DNA of 64,000 nucleotides from Bacilli bacterium (GCA_900772095.1 CAAGQJ010000030.1:1-64000), one strand, 5' to 3'; positions 30,447 through 38,477 are shown, numbered from the stretch's first letter. Notes: a model not told the origin generated them from the sequence alone. Numbers and translations: made by a program.

Positions 30447-30480
30447 AAAAGTAAAATTTAATTGATTATTTTACTTTTTT
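30447..30480 (+). terminator. Terminator after the GNAT gene
   Basis: An 11-bp perfect stem, AAAAGTAAAAT with ATTTTACTTTT, closes a ten-base loop and is followed by T residues. Confidence 0.85.
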
Positions 30481-30512
30481 CTTTTATAATTTTAAGAAGT
30501 GGAGTGATGTAT

Positions 30513-31925
30513 ATGATGTTACCTAATTTAAAGGATGCTAGAGTTAGAACTAAAAATGAAGTTCTTGTTAATAATTTTTTGTTTGATGAAAAATATAAAG
30601 ATATTGCATTAGGAAAAAAGTATTTTGTTAAGACTTATGGATGTCAAATGAATGAGCATGAAAGTGAAAATATATGTGCTTTGCTTGAACTAATGGGTTA
30701 TGTTAAAGTAGATATTATGGAGGAAGCTGATTTAATTATACTTAATACATGTTCTATTAGGGAAAACGCTCATAATAAAGTATTTGGTATGCTTGGTAGA
30801 ATTAAGCATTTAAAGGCTACTAAAAAGGATTTATTAGTTGGACTTATGGGTTGTATGGCTCAAGAGGAAGTTGTTGCAACTGAAATACTTAATAAATATA
30901 AATGGATGAATTTTGTTCTTGGAACACATAAAATGGAAGAATTATGTGAAATAGTTTATCAATCTATGTATGAAAATGGACTTAAGATAGATGCGCCAAG
31001 TATAGAAGGTTCTATAGTTGAAGGACTACCGGTTAATAGAAATAGTAAATACAAGGCATATGTTAATATTATGTATGGATGCGATAAATTTTGTACTTAT
31101 TGTATTGTTCCTTATACGAGAGGTAAACAAAGAAGTAGAAGACATGAGGATATTCTAAATGAAGTAAGGGAATTAGTTAGAGATGGCTATATGGAAGTTA
31201 CTTTACTTGGTCAAAATGTAAATGCTTATGGGAAGGATTTAAATGATAACTATGGTATGGCTGATTTGCTTCGTGATGTTGCACTTACTGGTATACCTAG
31301 AGTTAGGTTTATGACTAGTCATCCATGGGATTTTACTCCTGAAATGATTGATGTAATTAGTAAGTATGATAATATAATGAAATGTATTCATTTACCTGTT
31401 CAATCTGGTAATAGTGATATTTTAAAATTAATGGGTAGAAGATATACTAAGGAAGATTATTTGAATTTAGTTTCTAAAATTAAAGATAAAATACCTAATT
31501 GTGCACTTACTACTGATATTATTGTTGGTTTTCCAAATGAGACTGAAGAACAATTTAATGATACTTTAGAGGTTGTTAATATTTGTAAGTATGATCTTGC
31601 ATATACGTTTATTTATTCAAAAAGAGTGGGAACACCGGCTTCAGTTATGAAGGATAGTATTACTTTAGAAGAAAAGGAAAAAAGACTTTATAGATTAAAT
31701 GAACTCGTTAATAAATATGCTCTTTTAAATAATGAAAAGTTAGTAGGGACAACTCAGAAAGTTTTAGTTGAAGGTTTTAGTGATAAGAATAATATGCTTA
31801 TGGGATATACAGAGTCTTCAAAATTAGTTAATTTTATTGGTGATGATAGTGTTATAGGGAAAATAGTTAATGTTAAAATTACTAGTGCTAAGACTTGGAG
31901 TTTGGATGGAGAATATATTGAGTAG
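30513..31925 (+). CDS. miaB: tRNA-2-methylthio-N6-dimethylallyladenosine synthase
   Basis: MiaB is a radical-SAM methylthiotransferase acting on A37 of tRNAs that read codons beginning with U. It has the N-terminal UPF0004 domain with three cluster cysteines (TYGCQMNEHES, NTCSIRENA, MGCMAQ), the radical-SAM motif CDKFCTYCIVPYTRG and a C-terminal TRAM domain, in about 470 residues. ATG 30513 is chosen because AAGTGGAG at 30497-30504 is correctly spaced. The last codons and the terminator form the left copy of a 33-bp direct repeat. The next ancestral gene is cotE, as in B. subtilis. Confidence 0.96.
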   Translation: MMLPNLKDARVRTKNEVLVNNFLFDEKYKDIALGKKYFVKTYGCQMNEHESENICALLELMGYVKVDIMEEADLIILNTCSIRENAHNKVFGMLGRIKHLKATKKDLLVGLMGCMAQEEVVATEILNKYKWMNFVLGTHKMEELCEIVYQSMYENGLKIDAPSIEGSIVEGLPVNRNSKYKAYVNIMYGCDKFCTYCIVPYTRGKQRSRRHEDILNEVRELVRDGYMEVTLLGQNVNAYGKDLNDNYGMADLLRDVALTGIPRVRFMTSHPWDFTPEMIDVISKYDNIMKCIHLPVQSGNSDILKLMGRRYTKEDYLNLVSKIKDKIPNCALTTDIIVGFPNETEEQFNDTLEVVNICKYDLAYTFIYSKRVGTPASVMKDSITLEEKEKRLYRLNELVNKYALLNNEKLVGTTQKVLVEGFSDKNNMLMGYTESSKLVNFIGDDSVIGKIVNVKITSAKTWSLDGEYIE

Positions 31926-31942
31926 ATATATTCTTTTTTGTT
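31910..31942 (+). repeat. 33-bp direct repeat, left copy (miaB end and terminator)
   Basis: This copy covers the last miaB codons, the TAG stop and the terminator: GAATATAT (31911-31918) pairs with ATATATTC (31926-31933), followed by TTTTTT. It is identical over 33 bases to 33106-33138; flanking bases differ on both sides. Confidence 0.95.
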
Positions 31943-32114
31943 TTATAGGAAGCTATCAATTGGTTGTAAAAAAGACAAAATATAGAATTAGAAAATAAAT
32001 ATAATTAAAAAATGTTTCTAATATTCGTTAAATATATCTTTTAAATTTATTTATATAATTATAGTAAGTTTTAATGGTTATTTATATTGTTGTGTATAAA
32101 ATTATATTTTTTTA

Positions 32115-32123
32115 TGTTATAAT
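32115..32123 (+). promoter_or_regulatory. Extended -10 promoter of the cassette
   Basis: TGT precedes TATAAT at 32118-32123; the AGGAG site at 32131-32135 and ATG at 32141 follow closely, so the transcript leader is about ten bases. Confidence 0.5.
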
Positions 32124-32140
32124 TAGATAAAGGAGTTAGT

Positions 32141-32953
32141 ATGAAAAAAGGGAAAATAAGAAGATTGAATCAAGAATTACCTTTAGAATTATTACAAATT
32201 GAGGATTTTTTTATTAAAGACGCAGAAGAAAATGATTTAAAACATTTTGAAGTATATAGACAATTAGAATCATCAATTAATGGAAAATATGTTTGTTCTG
32301 ATTTATTTAAAGAAACATTCCCGTTATATGCAGAGTCAATTGAGTCAAGAAAAAAAATGAATGAAATAATTCATAATTCAGTTGCATGTTTAGCTGGCGA
32401 ATATTTTGATATGTTAGTAGAAGATTCAAATATAGATAAATGTATATTTTTATCTGGAGTTCCAGGTGCAGGAAAATCATATTTAATTCAATCAATTGCT
32501 CTTAGTGGTGGTTTAGATGATAAAACAATGATATATGAGGGAAACATTACTACGGATACAATTTATGAAAAACTCGATAAGTGTGTGGAAAAAGAAAAAG
32601 AAATATATTTTTTAATAGTAAATCCAACTTTAGAACTTGCTCAAAGAAACGTAATTGCACGATATTTTGAGCTTGGTCGTGGTGCATCGTGTGAAACTAT
32701 GGCAAGAATAATGAGTAAAATTCCAAATGCTTTAAACAATATTATGTCTAAATATGATATTGAACTTGGAATATTTAATAAACGTACTAATTATGATGTT
32801 GACTATAGTGTTGGAAAACATGATTTATCTATGTTAGACCATGGAACATATGATGAAATTTTAAGTAAATTATCATTGTTAAGATTGGAAATTCTTGAAG
32901 AATATAAAAAAACTATTTTAGGAGAAGGGATAGAGTATGGCTCAAGAAGATAG
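32141..32953 (+). CDS. Zeta-toxin-like P-loop ATPase/kinase
   Basis: The 270-residue protein has Walker A GVPGAGKS at 106-113, embedded in FLSGVPGAGKSYLIQSIAL, then a strand ending YFLIVNPTLELAQRNVIARY. This matches the plan of zeta-type kinases, where the helix after the P-loop and the arginines in the NxxxA-RNVIxR region bind ATP and sugar nucleotide. Zeta toxins phosphorylate UDP-N-acetylglucosamine and block wall synthesis; that activity here is inference. No epsilon-type antitoxin precedes it. Its 3' end overlaps a small gene by 17 bases. It lies alone in the repeat-bounded cassette. A non-toxin kinase is possible. Confidence 0.6.
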   Translation: MKKGKIRRLNQELPLELLQIEDFFIKDAEENDLKHFEVYRQLESSINGKYVCSDLFKETFPLYAESIESRKKMNEIIHNSVACLAGEYFDMLVEDSNIDKCIFLSGVPGAGKSYLIQSIALSGGLDDKTMIYEGNITTDTIYEKLDKCVEKEKEIYFLIVNPTLELAQRNVIARYFELGRGASCETMARIMSKIPNALNNIMSKYDIELGIFNKRTNYDVDYSVGKHDLSMLDHGTYDEILSKLSLLRLEILEEYKKTILGEGIEYGSRR

Positions 32954-33068
32954 AAATATAAGAAAAAAGAAGTTTCTAACAAAAATATTAGAGACAGGAA
33001 AAATGATAGCAATAAAATCAATAGATGAAAACATAAATAAAGAAATTAAAAAGAGAGTAAATTATTAA
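32937..33068 (+). CDS. 43-residue basic protein overlapping the zeta-like gene
   Basis: An ATG at 32937 has a strong binding site (AGGAGAAGGG, 32920-32929) and opens 43 codons to the TAA at 33066-33068. The peptide is rich in lysine, arginine and isoleucine, predicted helical, with no cysteines or membrane segment. Translational coupling to the ATPase and shared occupancy of the cassette suggest a functional pair, perhaps an antitoxin or a remnant of one. I recognise no family. Confidence 0.5.
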   Translation: MAQEDRNIRKKKFLTKILETGKMIAIKSIDENINKEIKKRVNY

Positions 33069-33105
33069 AGAAGATATTGAATATATACAAGGTTTAATAA
33101 TTTAA

Positions 33106-33138
33106 AGAATATATTGAGTAGATATATTCTTTTTTGTT
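33106..33138 (+). repeat. 33-bp direct repeat, right copy
   Basis: Exact copy of 31910-31942, including the hairpin and T run, so it can also terminate transcription from the cassette. The bases after it lead directly into the cotE promoter region. Confidence 0.95.
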
Positions 33139-33156
33139 ATTGTTTTATTTTTATCA

Positions 33157-33183
33157 ACAAATTTAGTTTTGTAGCATAAATTA
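33157..33183 (+). promoter_or_regulatory. Possible sporulation sigma (K/E-like) promoter of cotE
   Basis: CATAAATTA at 33175-33183 fits the sigma-K -10 CATANNNTA and seven of eight positions of the sigma-E -10. An ACA triplet lies 15 bases upstream, near the sigma-K -35 spacing. The transcript would start very close to the binding site, which lowers confidence. Confidence 0.35.
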
Positions 33184-33201
33184 AATTGAGGGGTGATTCT
33201 C

Positions 33202-33747
33202 ATGGCTAGTTATAGAGAAATTGTAACTAAAACTGTAATTGGTAAAGGTAAAAAAACATTTTCTAATCATTATACTTTAGTACCTGAAGAAATCCCTACA
33301 ACTATTTTGGGTTGTTGGGTTATTAACCATAATTTTAGTGGACATAAAGAAGGAGATAAAGTTAGGGTAGTAGGGTCTTGTGATGTTAATATTTGGTATT
33401 CTTATGATAATGATACAAAAACTTTGGTATCAAAGCAAACTATTGAATATAATGAATTACTTGCGGTTTCTAGAAGAAGAGAAAGTGATATAACAAGTAA
33501 TGAAGAAATTATTGTTAGGAGTTTAAAACAACCTACTTGTTCTAGCGTTGATATTGTAAATAATAATATTGTTTACGATATAGAAAAAGAACTTGGTATA
33601 GAAATTGTAGGAGATGCTAAAGTAAGAATTGCTGTAGATGAAGAAGAAGATGAGTGGGATGAGATAGTTGATGAAAAGGACGAAGAAGATATAATGAATA
33701 GTATTGATGAAAATGTTAATGAAAACTTTATTAACGAGGAAAAATAA
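33202..33747 (+). CDS. cotE: Outer spore coat morphogenetic protein CotE
   Basis: CotE directs assembly of the outer coat around the forespore. The protein has 181 residues, the same as B. subtilis CotE, and keeps the family motifs YREIVTKTVIGKGKK, LGCWVINHNF, the VNIWYSYDNDTKT strand and an acidic C-terminus (EEEDEWDEIVDEKDEED). ATG 33202 has GAGGGGTGA upstream. It stood directly behind miaB before the cassette arrived, the same neighbourhood as in Bacillus. It should be expressed in the mother cell. Confidence 0.92.
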   Translation: MASYREIVTKTVIGKGKKTFSNHYTLVPEEIPTTILGCWVINHNFSGHKEGDKVRVVGSCDVNIWYSYDNDTKTLVSKQTIEYNELLAVSRRRESDITSNEEIIVRSLKQPTCSSVDIVNNNIVYDIEKELGIEIVGDAKVRIAVDEEEDEWDEIVDEKDEEDIMNSIDENVNENFINEEK

Positions 33748-33768
33748 ACTCAGTTTTGAGTTTTTTCT
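33746..33768 (+). terminator. Terminator of cotE
   Basis: A 7-bp stem, AAACTCA with TGAGTTT, closes a GTTT loop, overlaps the stop codon and is followed by T residues. Confidence 0.8.
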
Positions 33769-33773
33769 TTTTT

Positions 33774-33814
33774 AGAATATGATTGTCAACTTTTTGGGTT
33801 GACAATCATATTCT
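33774..33814. repeat. 17-bp perfect hairpin containing the rpsP -35
   Basis: AGAATATGATTGTCAAC (33774-33790) pairs perfectly with 33798-33814 around a seven-base loop. As RNA it would be a second terminator for cotE (TTTT at 33814-33817). As DNA its right arm contains the -35 of the rpsP promoter. Confidence 0.85.
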
Positions 33815-33827
33815 TTTAGTGTATACT
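33799..33827 (+). promoter_or_regulatory. Promoter of rpsP-khpA
   Basis: TTGACA at 33799-33804 and TATACT at 33822-33827 have a 17-base spacer; the -35 is part of the long palindrome. Confidence 0.8.
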
Positions 33828-33858
33828 ACTAGTTGTTTGAAAGGAAGGAGTGACATAT

Positions 33859-34131
33859 ATGGCAGTAAAATTAAGATTAACAAGAATGGGTTCAAAGAAA
33901 AGACCAAGTTATCGTATTGTTGCTACTGATTCTAGAAGTCCTAGAGATGGTAAATATTTGGAATTAGTAGGTTTTTATAATCCTTTAACTAATCCAGCAG
34001 AAGTTAAGATAAACGAAGAAGTTGCATTAAAATGGTTAAGAAATGGAGCAGTTTTAACTGATACTGCAAGAGATTTATTTAGTAAAGCTGGAATTTTAAC
34101 AAAATTCCACGAAGAAAGAAGAAGTAAATAG
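33859..34131 (+). CDS. rpsP: 30S ribosomal protein S16
   Basis: S16 is an early-binding assembly protein of the 30S body. The 90 residues match the family from [19 protein letters not shown] to the C-terminal helix. ATG 33859 follows AAGGAAGGAG at 33841-33850. Confidence 0.97.
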   Translation: MAVKLRLTRMGSKKRPSYRIVATDSRSPRDGKYLELVGFYNPLTNPAEVKINEEVALKWLRNGAVLTDTARDLFSKAGILTKFHEERRSK

Positions 34132-34133
34132 TT

Positions 34134-34379
34134 ATGGATTTAAGGAAGTTAACAGAAGAACTTATTATCTCTTTAGCTATTGATAAGGATATGGTTGCAG
34201 TTAAGGAGTTTCCTACTGATGACGGAACAATTTTGTTTCAAGTTATTGTTTCTCCAGATGATATGTCTAGAGTAATAGGAAAAAACGGTAAAATTATTAA
34301 TGCAGTTAGAACTTTAGTTCAAGCTAGTAGTTATATTAAAGATAATAAAATTGTAAAAATTAATGTAGATAGTATATAA
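34134..34379 (+). CDS. khpA: KH-domain RNA-binding protein KhpA
   Basis: The 81-residue protein is one KH domain with the GxxG loop in RVIGKNGKIINAVRTLVQ. KhpA works with KhpB as an RNA chaperone affecting division and wall synthesis in Gram-positive bacteria. The start is two bases after rpsP, the usual rpsP-khpA pair, but rimM and trmD, which normally follow, are absent. Confidence 0.93.
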   Translation: MDLRKLTEELIISLAIDKDMVAVKEFPTDDGTILFQVIVSPDDMSRVIGKNGKIINAVRTLVQASSYIKDNKIVKINVDSI

Positions 34380-34384
34380 AATGC

Positions 34385-34412
34385 TTGACAAGTTTGAAAA
34401 AAAAGGTATAAT
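34385..34412 (+). promoter_or_regulatory. Promoter of tRNA-Ala
   Basis: TTGACA at 34385-34390 and TATAAT at 34407-34412 are separated by 16 bases and lie 30 bases before the tRNA. Confidence 0.85.
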
Positions 34413-34442
34413 TATAAGTGTTCATTAATTGAACTCTTATTT

Positions 34443-34519
34443 GGGGAATTAGCTCAGCTGGCTAGAGCACCTGCCTTGCACGCAGGGGGTCAAGGGTTCG
34501 AATCCCTTATTCTCCACCA
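34443..34519 (+). tRNA. tRNA-Ala (anticodon TGC)
   Basis: A cloverleaf folds from GGGGAAT (34443-34449) to ATTCTCC before A-CCA; the CCA is encoded. The D-loop AGCTCAGCTGG, the anticodon arm CTGCC-TTGCACG-CAG and the T-loop GGTTCGAATCC are intact. The anticodon TGC reads alanine codons. Confidence 0.97.
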
Positions 34520-34530
34520 GAAGTTGTATT

Positions 34531-34557
34531 AAAATCCTTACTTTATAAGGGTTTTTT
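34531..34557 (+). terminator. Terminator of tRNA-Ala
   Basis: AAAATCCTTA pairs with TAAGGGTTTT (one G-T pair) around five bases and is followed by T residues. Confidence 0.85.
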
Positions 34558-34744
34558 ATTTTGTTTTAATGTCTTGAAATGTATTACTTCTAAGCACAAT
34601 TTATAGATTATTTAGTATTTGTTGTTACATATTTTAATTTATTTATATATGAGTGTTTACATTTAAAGTTATTCTTTATATTATTGTTATTTTTAATTTT
34701 TGTATGTAAATTTAATATTTATATAAAATAATAATGTGAGATAT

Positions 34745-35674
34745 ATGAAAATAAGATTAGGATATGCTTGTATTAGTAATATAATTAATATTACTTCTAG
34801 TAAAACTACTACACTTACTTTTTTTAATAAATTAGATAGTGATAATAAATTTAAGAAATTAGATTTTATAATAAACGAAAATTTGAATAGTTTGAAATCT
34901 TTGGTCAAATATAACATTAAAAATAATATTCATTTTTTCAGAATAACTGCTAAAATGATACCACTTATGGATTTATATGAAATAGACCTTAATTTATACA
35001 AGAGTAAATTTATAGAGATAGGTAAATTAATTAAAAATAGTAATATGAGAGTTGATGTTCATGCTGACCAGTTTTGTGTATTAAATAGTGTAAATGAGGA
35101 AGTTGTTTTAAATAGTATTAAGATACTTAATAATTTAAAAACTGTTATGGATATGTTTAATGTTTCTTATAATATAATTTTACATGTTGGTTCAAAATCT
35201 AATGGTATAAAAAGTGGTGTTAAAAGATTTATAACTAATTTTAATTTGCTTGATAGTGAGATTAGAAAACTAATTATTTTAGAAAACGATGATAAAAATT
35301 ATAATGTTTTTCAAACTCTTAATTTATGTGAAAAACTTAATATACCTATGTGTTTAGATATACATCATCATTATTGCAATAAGTGTTCTAGGGATATTAC
35401 TTATTATTTGGAAAGAATATATAATACATATAAGAATTGTTTACCTAAGATGCATTTTTCTAGTCCTAAGAGTAAAAAGGATTTTAGAAGTCATAGTGAG
35501 TATGTTAATAGTAAAGATTTTATTAATTTTGTTAATATGATTAGAAAATATAATATTGATACTGATATTATGATTGAAGCTAAGGGTAAGGATTTGGCAC
35601 TTGTTAAGTTGATGTATGAAATTAAATATTTAACAGATTATAAAATTATTGATGAATCTAGTTTTATTTTATAA
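34745..35674 (+). CDS. uvsE: UV damage endonuclease UvsE/UvdE
   Basis: UvsE is a TIM-barrel, metal-dependent endonuclease that nicks DNA 5' to UV photoproducts. The 309-residue protein begins MKIRLGYACIS and shows family blocks HFFRITAKMIPL, DVHADQFCVLN, ILHVGSKSNG, LENDDK, CLDIHHHYC, KMHFSSPKSKKDFRSH and MIEAKGKDLAL, which hold the metal-binding His, Asp and Glu residues. In Bacillus the enzyme supports spore UV resistance, fitting the sporulation genes here. ATG 34745 has only a weak binding site; a GTG at 34736 is in frame. Confidence 0.9.
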   Translation: MKIRLGYACISNIINITSSKTTTLTFFNKLDSDNKFKKLDFIINENLNSLKSLVKYNIKNNIHFFRITAKMIPLMDLYEIDLNLYKSKFIEIGKLIKNSNMRVDVHADQFCVLNSVNEEVVLNSIKILNNLKTVMDMFNVSYNIILHVGSKSNGIKSGVKRFITNFNLLDSEIRKLIILENDDKNYNVFQTLNLCEKLNIPMCLDIHHHYCNKCSRDITYYLERIYNTYKNCLPKMHFSSPKSKKDFRSHSEYVNSKDFINFVNMIRKYNIDTDIMIEAKGKDLALVKLMYEIKYLTDYKIIDESSFIL

Positions 35675-35717
35675 ATTTTTATTTTTACTTTGATTTGTTT
35701 TGTTTTAATGATACAAT

Positions 35718-35723
35718 TATAAT
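35718..35723 (+). promoter_or_regulatory. Possible -10 of glyA
   Basis: TATAAT at 35718-35723 lies 12 bases before the glyA start; no clear -35. A very short leader would result, so this is tentative. Confidence 0.3.
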
Positions 35724-35735
35724 GGTGATGTAGAA

Positions 35736-36956
35736 ATGGATAAGATATTAAGTGATGCTTTAGAGTTAGAATTTAAAAGACAAAATGAGAATGTTGAACT
35801 TATAGCATCTGAAAATTATGTTTCAAAAGATATATTAAAGTTACAAGGAAGTATACTTACTAATAAGTATGCTGAAGGATATCCTGGTAAAAGATATTAT
35901 GGAGGATGTCAATATGTTGATATATTTGAAAATACTGCGATAGAGTATTTGAAGAAGTTATTTGGATGTAATTATGCAAATGTTCAACCACATTCTGGTA
36001 GTAGTGCTAATATGGCTGTTTATCGTGCTTTGTTAAATCATGGTGATAAAGTTATGGGAATGAATTTATCTCATGGTGGTCATTTAACTCATGGACATCC
36101 AATTAATTTTAGTGGTATTGATTATGAGATTATTTCTTATAATGTGAATAAGGATACTGAGGAAATTGATTATGATGAACTTGAAAAAATTGCAATGAAA
36201 GAGAAACCTAAAATGATTATAGCAGGGTGTAGTGCTTATTCTAGAATAATTGATTTTAAAAAATTTAGAGAAATATGTGATAAGTGTGGTGCTTATTTGA
36301 TGGTAGATATGGCACATATAGCAGGACTTGTAGCAGGAGGAGTTCACCCTAGTCCTATTCCTTATGCTGATGTTGTTACTTCTACTACACATAAAACTTT
36401 AAGGGGTCCTCGTGGTGGTATTATTCTTACAAATAGTGAAGAGATAATAAAGAAAATTAATAAAACTGTTTTTCCTGGTATGCAAGGTGGTCCTTTAATG
36501 CATGTTATTGGTGCGAAGGCAGAGTGTTTTTATGAGGCACTTAGTGATGATTTTAAAGAATATCAAAAACAAGTAGTGAAAAATGCTAAGGCATTTTGTA
36601 ATGAATTTATAAAAATGGGATTAAAGGTAGTTTCTGGTGGAACAGATAATCATTTGTTTTTGTTAGATGTTAAATCTTCTTATGGTATATCTGGTAAAGA
36701 AGCAGAGAAAGTTCTTGACAAAGTGCATATTACATGTAATAAGAATACAATTCCTTATGATGAGGAAAGTCCTATGGTAACAAGTGGTATTAGGCTTGGA
36801 ACTCCAGCAATGACTACTAGAGGTTTTAAAGAAGATGAATTTATATTGCTTGCTAAATTGATAGATAAAGCATTAAAAAATGCAGATAAAGATGATATTT
36901 TAGAGGAAGTAAGTATTGTGGTATTAAATTTAACTAAGAAGTTTCCAATTTATTAG
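35736..36956 (+). CDS. glyA: Serine hydroxymethyltransferase
   Basis: This PLP enzyme converts serine and tetrahydrofolate to glycine and 5,10-methylene-tetrahydrofolate. The 406 residues include [43 protein letters not shown] and [12 protein letters not shown], with the PLP lysine at K220. The gene stands alone between uvsE and the infC operon. Confidence 0.97.
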   Translation: MDKILSDALELEFKRQNENVELIASENYVSKDILKLQGSILTNKYAEGYPGKRYYGGCQYVDIFENTAIEYLKKLFGCNYANVQPHSGSSANMAVYRALLNHGDKVMGMNLSHGGHLTHGHPINFSGIDYEIISYNVNKDTEEIDYDELEKIAMKEKPKMIIAGCSAYSRIIDFKKFREICDKCGAYLMVDMAHIAGLVAGGVHPSPIPYADVVTSTTHKTLRGPRGGIILTNSEEIIKKINKTVFPGMQGGPLMHVIGAKAECFYEALSDDFKEYQKQVVKNAKAFCNEFIKMGLKVVSGGTDNHLFLLDVKSSYGISGKEAEKVLDKVHITCNKNTIPYDEESPMVTSGIRLGTPAMTTRGFKEDEFILLAKLIDKALKNADKDDILEEVSIVVLNLTKKFPIY

Positions 36957-37007
36957 TTTAGGTTTATGAAAATTTTATATAAATTATAATAAATTAACAT
37001 AAAATTG

Positions 37008-37036
37008 TTGACAAAATCATAATATTTTTGTATCAT
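37008..37036 (+). promoter_or_regulatory. Promoter of the infC operon
   Basis: TTGACA at 37008-37013 and TATCAT at 37031-37036 have a 17-base spacer, giving a leader of about 145 bases. Confidence 0.8.
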
Positions 37037-37042
37037 ATAGTA

Positions 37043-37170
37043 GTAAAAAAAGGAAAGAGATGTATTATATCCACCTGATGACGTATAGTTGTAGGTAAAA
37101 GGCCAGAAGTTTATACTAATGATTAGTATTTTATGGTGTGGATTTTAGAATGCATTTCGCATTCTTTTTA
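37043..37170 (+). promoter_or_regulatory. infC-rpmI-rplT leader with attenuator (L20-leader-like)
   Basis: The leader folds: ATCCACC (about 37069-37075) can pair with the GGTGTGGAT segment near 37135-37143. It ends in a terminator hairpin, AGAATGC (37147-37153) with GCATTCT (37159-37165) plus T residues, directly before infC. This is the layout of L20-regulated leaders in Bacillus, where excess L20 favours termination. Confidence 0.7.
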
Positions 37171-37190
37171 TATTTATGGAGGTGTTTAGT

Positions 37191-37721
37191 ATAGCTAACA
37201 AGGAAAATGATTTGTTATGTAATGAACAAATTAAAATTAGTCATGTATTAGTAATTGGTCCAAATGGGGAACAATTAGGTGTTAAGCCAATAGGAGATGC
37301 TTTAACAATATCAAATTATGCAGGTCTTGATTTAGTATTAATAAATGCTAATTCTACACCAGCAGTTTGTAAAATTATGGATTATAACAAGTTTAAATAT
37401 GAGAAGGCTAAGAAGCAAAAAGATGCTAGAAAAAAACAACAAGCTAATGCTGTAGAACTTAAGGAGTATCGTTTATCTCCTGTTATTGATGTAGGAGATT
37501 TTGAAACTAAACTTCGTAATGCATCTAAATATTTGGAAAAAGGGCATCGTGTTAAATTAAGTATTAGATTTAAGGGTAGACAAATGGCTCATCCTGAACT
37601 TGGAGAAGAAGTAATGAACAAATTTGCTGATAGAGTAAAAGATATTGCAGTAGTTGACCAAAAAGCAAAACTAGAAGGTAGAAGCATGACTATGTTACTT
37701 GCACCAACAAAAGAAAAATAG
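37191..37721 (+). CDS. infC: Translation initiation factor IF-3, probable ATA start
   Basis: IF3 keeps ribosomal subunits apart and checks start codons. The sequence shows LLCNEQIKISHVLVIGPNGE, KIMDYNKFKYEKAKKQK and the C-terminal domain with RFKGRQMAHPELG. The best start is the ATA at 37191: GGAGGTG (37178-37184) lies six bases upstream and the product begins at the normal place. The in-frame ATG at 37176 overlaps that binding site and has only terminator sequence before it. infC genes often use AUU or similar codons so that IF3 represses its own synthesis. The product has about 176 residues. Confidence 0.93.
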   Translation: MANKENDLLCNEQIKISHVLVIGPNGEQLGVKPIGDALTISNYAGLDLVLINANSTPAVCKIMDYNKFKYEKAKKQKDARKKQQANAVELKEYRLSPVIDVGDFETKLRNASKYLEKGHRVKLSIRFKGRQMAHPELGEEVMNKFADRVKDIAVVDQKAKLEGRSMTMLLAPTKEK

Positions 37722-37730
37722 GAGGAATTT

Positions 37731-37934
37731 ATGGCAAAAGTAAAGAAAATTAAAACTAAGACTCATAAAGCTACAAAAAAGGTTTTAAACATTAGACAAA
37801 GTGGTTCTATTACTAAATTAGTAGCAGGTAATAACCACCAAACTGGTAAGAAAAGTCCAGCACAATCAAGAAAAGCAGGATCAAAAACTGAATTAAGTAA
37901 ATCAGATTACAAAAGATTCAAAGATGTTATTTAA
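37731..37934 (+). CDS. rpmI: 50S ribosomal protein L35
   Basis: A 67-residue basic protein with the family start KVKKIKTKTHKATKKV and end KRFKDVI. It lies nine bases after infC behind TAGGAGG. Confidence 0.95.
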   Translation: MAKVKKIKTKTHKATKKVLNIRQSGSITKLVAGNNHQTGKKSPAQSRKAGSKTELSKSDYKRFKDVI

Positions 37935-37948
37935 AGAGGAGGTAAATC

Positions 37949-38458
37949 ATGACAAGAGTAAAGAATAGTGTTGCAACTCGTGCAAGACGTAAAAAAGTAT
38001 TAAAAAAAGCAGAAGGTTACTTTGGAAGTAAACATAGATTATTTAAGACTGCTCATGAACAAGTAATGCATTCTGAAAGATATGCATATCGTGACCGTAA
38101 ACAAACTAAGAGAAACTTTAGAAAATTATGGATTACAAGAATTAACGCTGAATGTAGAGTTAATGAAATTAGTTATTCTAAATTTATTGATGGTTTAAAT
38201 AAGGCAGGAGTAGAAATAAATAGAAAAATGCTTTCTGAACTTGCTATTTATGATAAAGAAGCATTTGCTAATTTAGTTAAAATAGCAAAAGAAGGAAAAG
38301 TAGTAAATAGTACAAAAACTTCAAAAAAAGTAGAAGTTAAAGAAGAGAAAAGTCTTAGTTCTATGACTGTTGCAGAATTAAAAGAACTTGCTAAGGCTAA
38401 GAATATTGAAGGTTATACTTCAATGAAAAAAGCTGAATTGTTAGAAGCTTTAAAATAA
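37949..38458 (+). CDS. rplT: 50S ribosomal protein L20 with an extra C-terminal Rho_N/SAP-like domain
   Basis: Residues 1-117 are a complete L20 ([20 protein letters not shown], then SHKF-type core and [17 protein letters not shown]), which binds 23S rRNA early in 50S assembly and usually regulates its operon. L20 normally ends near residue 118. Here a lysine/glutamate linker (118-134) leads to a 35-residue domain (135-169) with [14 protein letters not shown] and [10 protein letters not shown], matching the small helical Rho_N/SAP-type nucleic-acid-binding fold. Its stop codon is intact and the next gene starts 88 bases later, so this is not a frameshift artefact. The same domain ends S2 nearby. 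Confidence 0.95.
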   Translation: MTRVKNSVATRARRKKVLKKAEGYFGSKHRLFKTAHEQVMHSERYAYRDRKQTKRNFRKLWITRINAECRVNEISYSKFIDGLNKAGVEINRKMLSELAIYDKEAFANLVKIAKEGKVVNSTKTSKKVEVKEEKSLSSMTVAELKELAKAKNIEGYTSMKKAELLEALK

Positions 38459-38477
38459 TAAGCATATTAAAGGATTG

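Larger units (their letters stand above)
31943..33138 (+). mobile_element. 1.2 kb cassette between direct repeats, toxin-like cargo
   Basis: The segment between the two 33-bp repeats (plus one copy) separates miaB from cotE, which are adjacent or near-adjacent in bacilli. It holds a zeta-toxin-like ATPase and a 43-residue partner and has no integrase or transposase. The repeat rebuilds the miaB end and terminator exactly, the arrangement left by site-specific insertion at the 3' end of a gene. An unequal recombination or a shrunken element would look the same. Confidence 0.55.

Noticed and set aside
31911..31940. The 33-bp repeat as two unrelated terminators
   Set aside because: Identity spans miaB codons, the stop, loop and 3' flank, which independent terminators would not share base for base.
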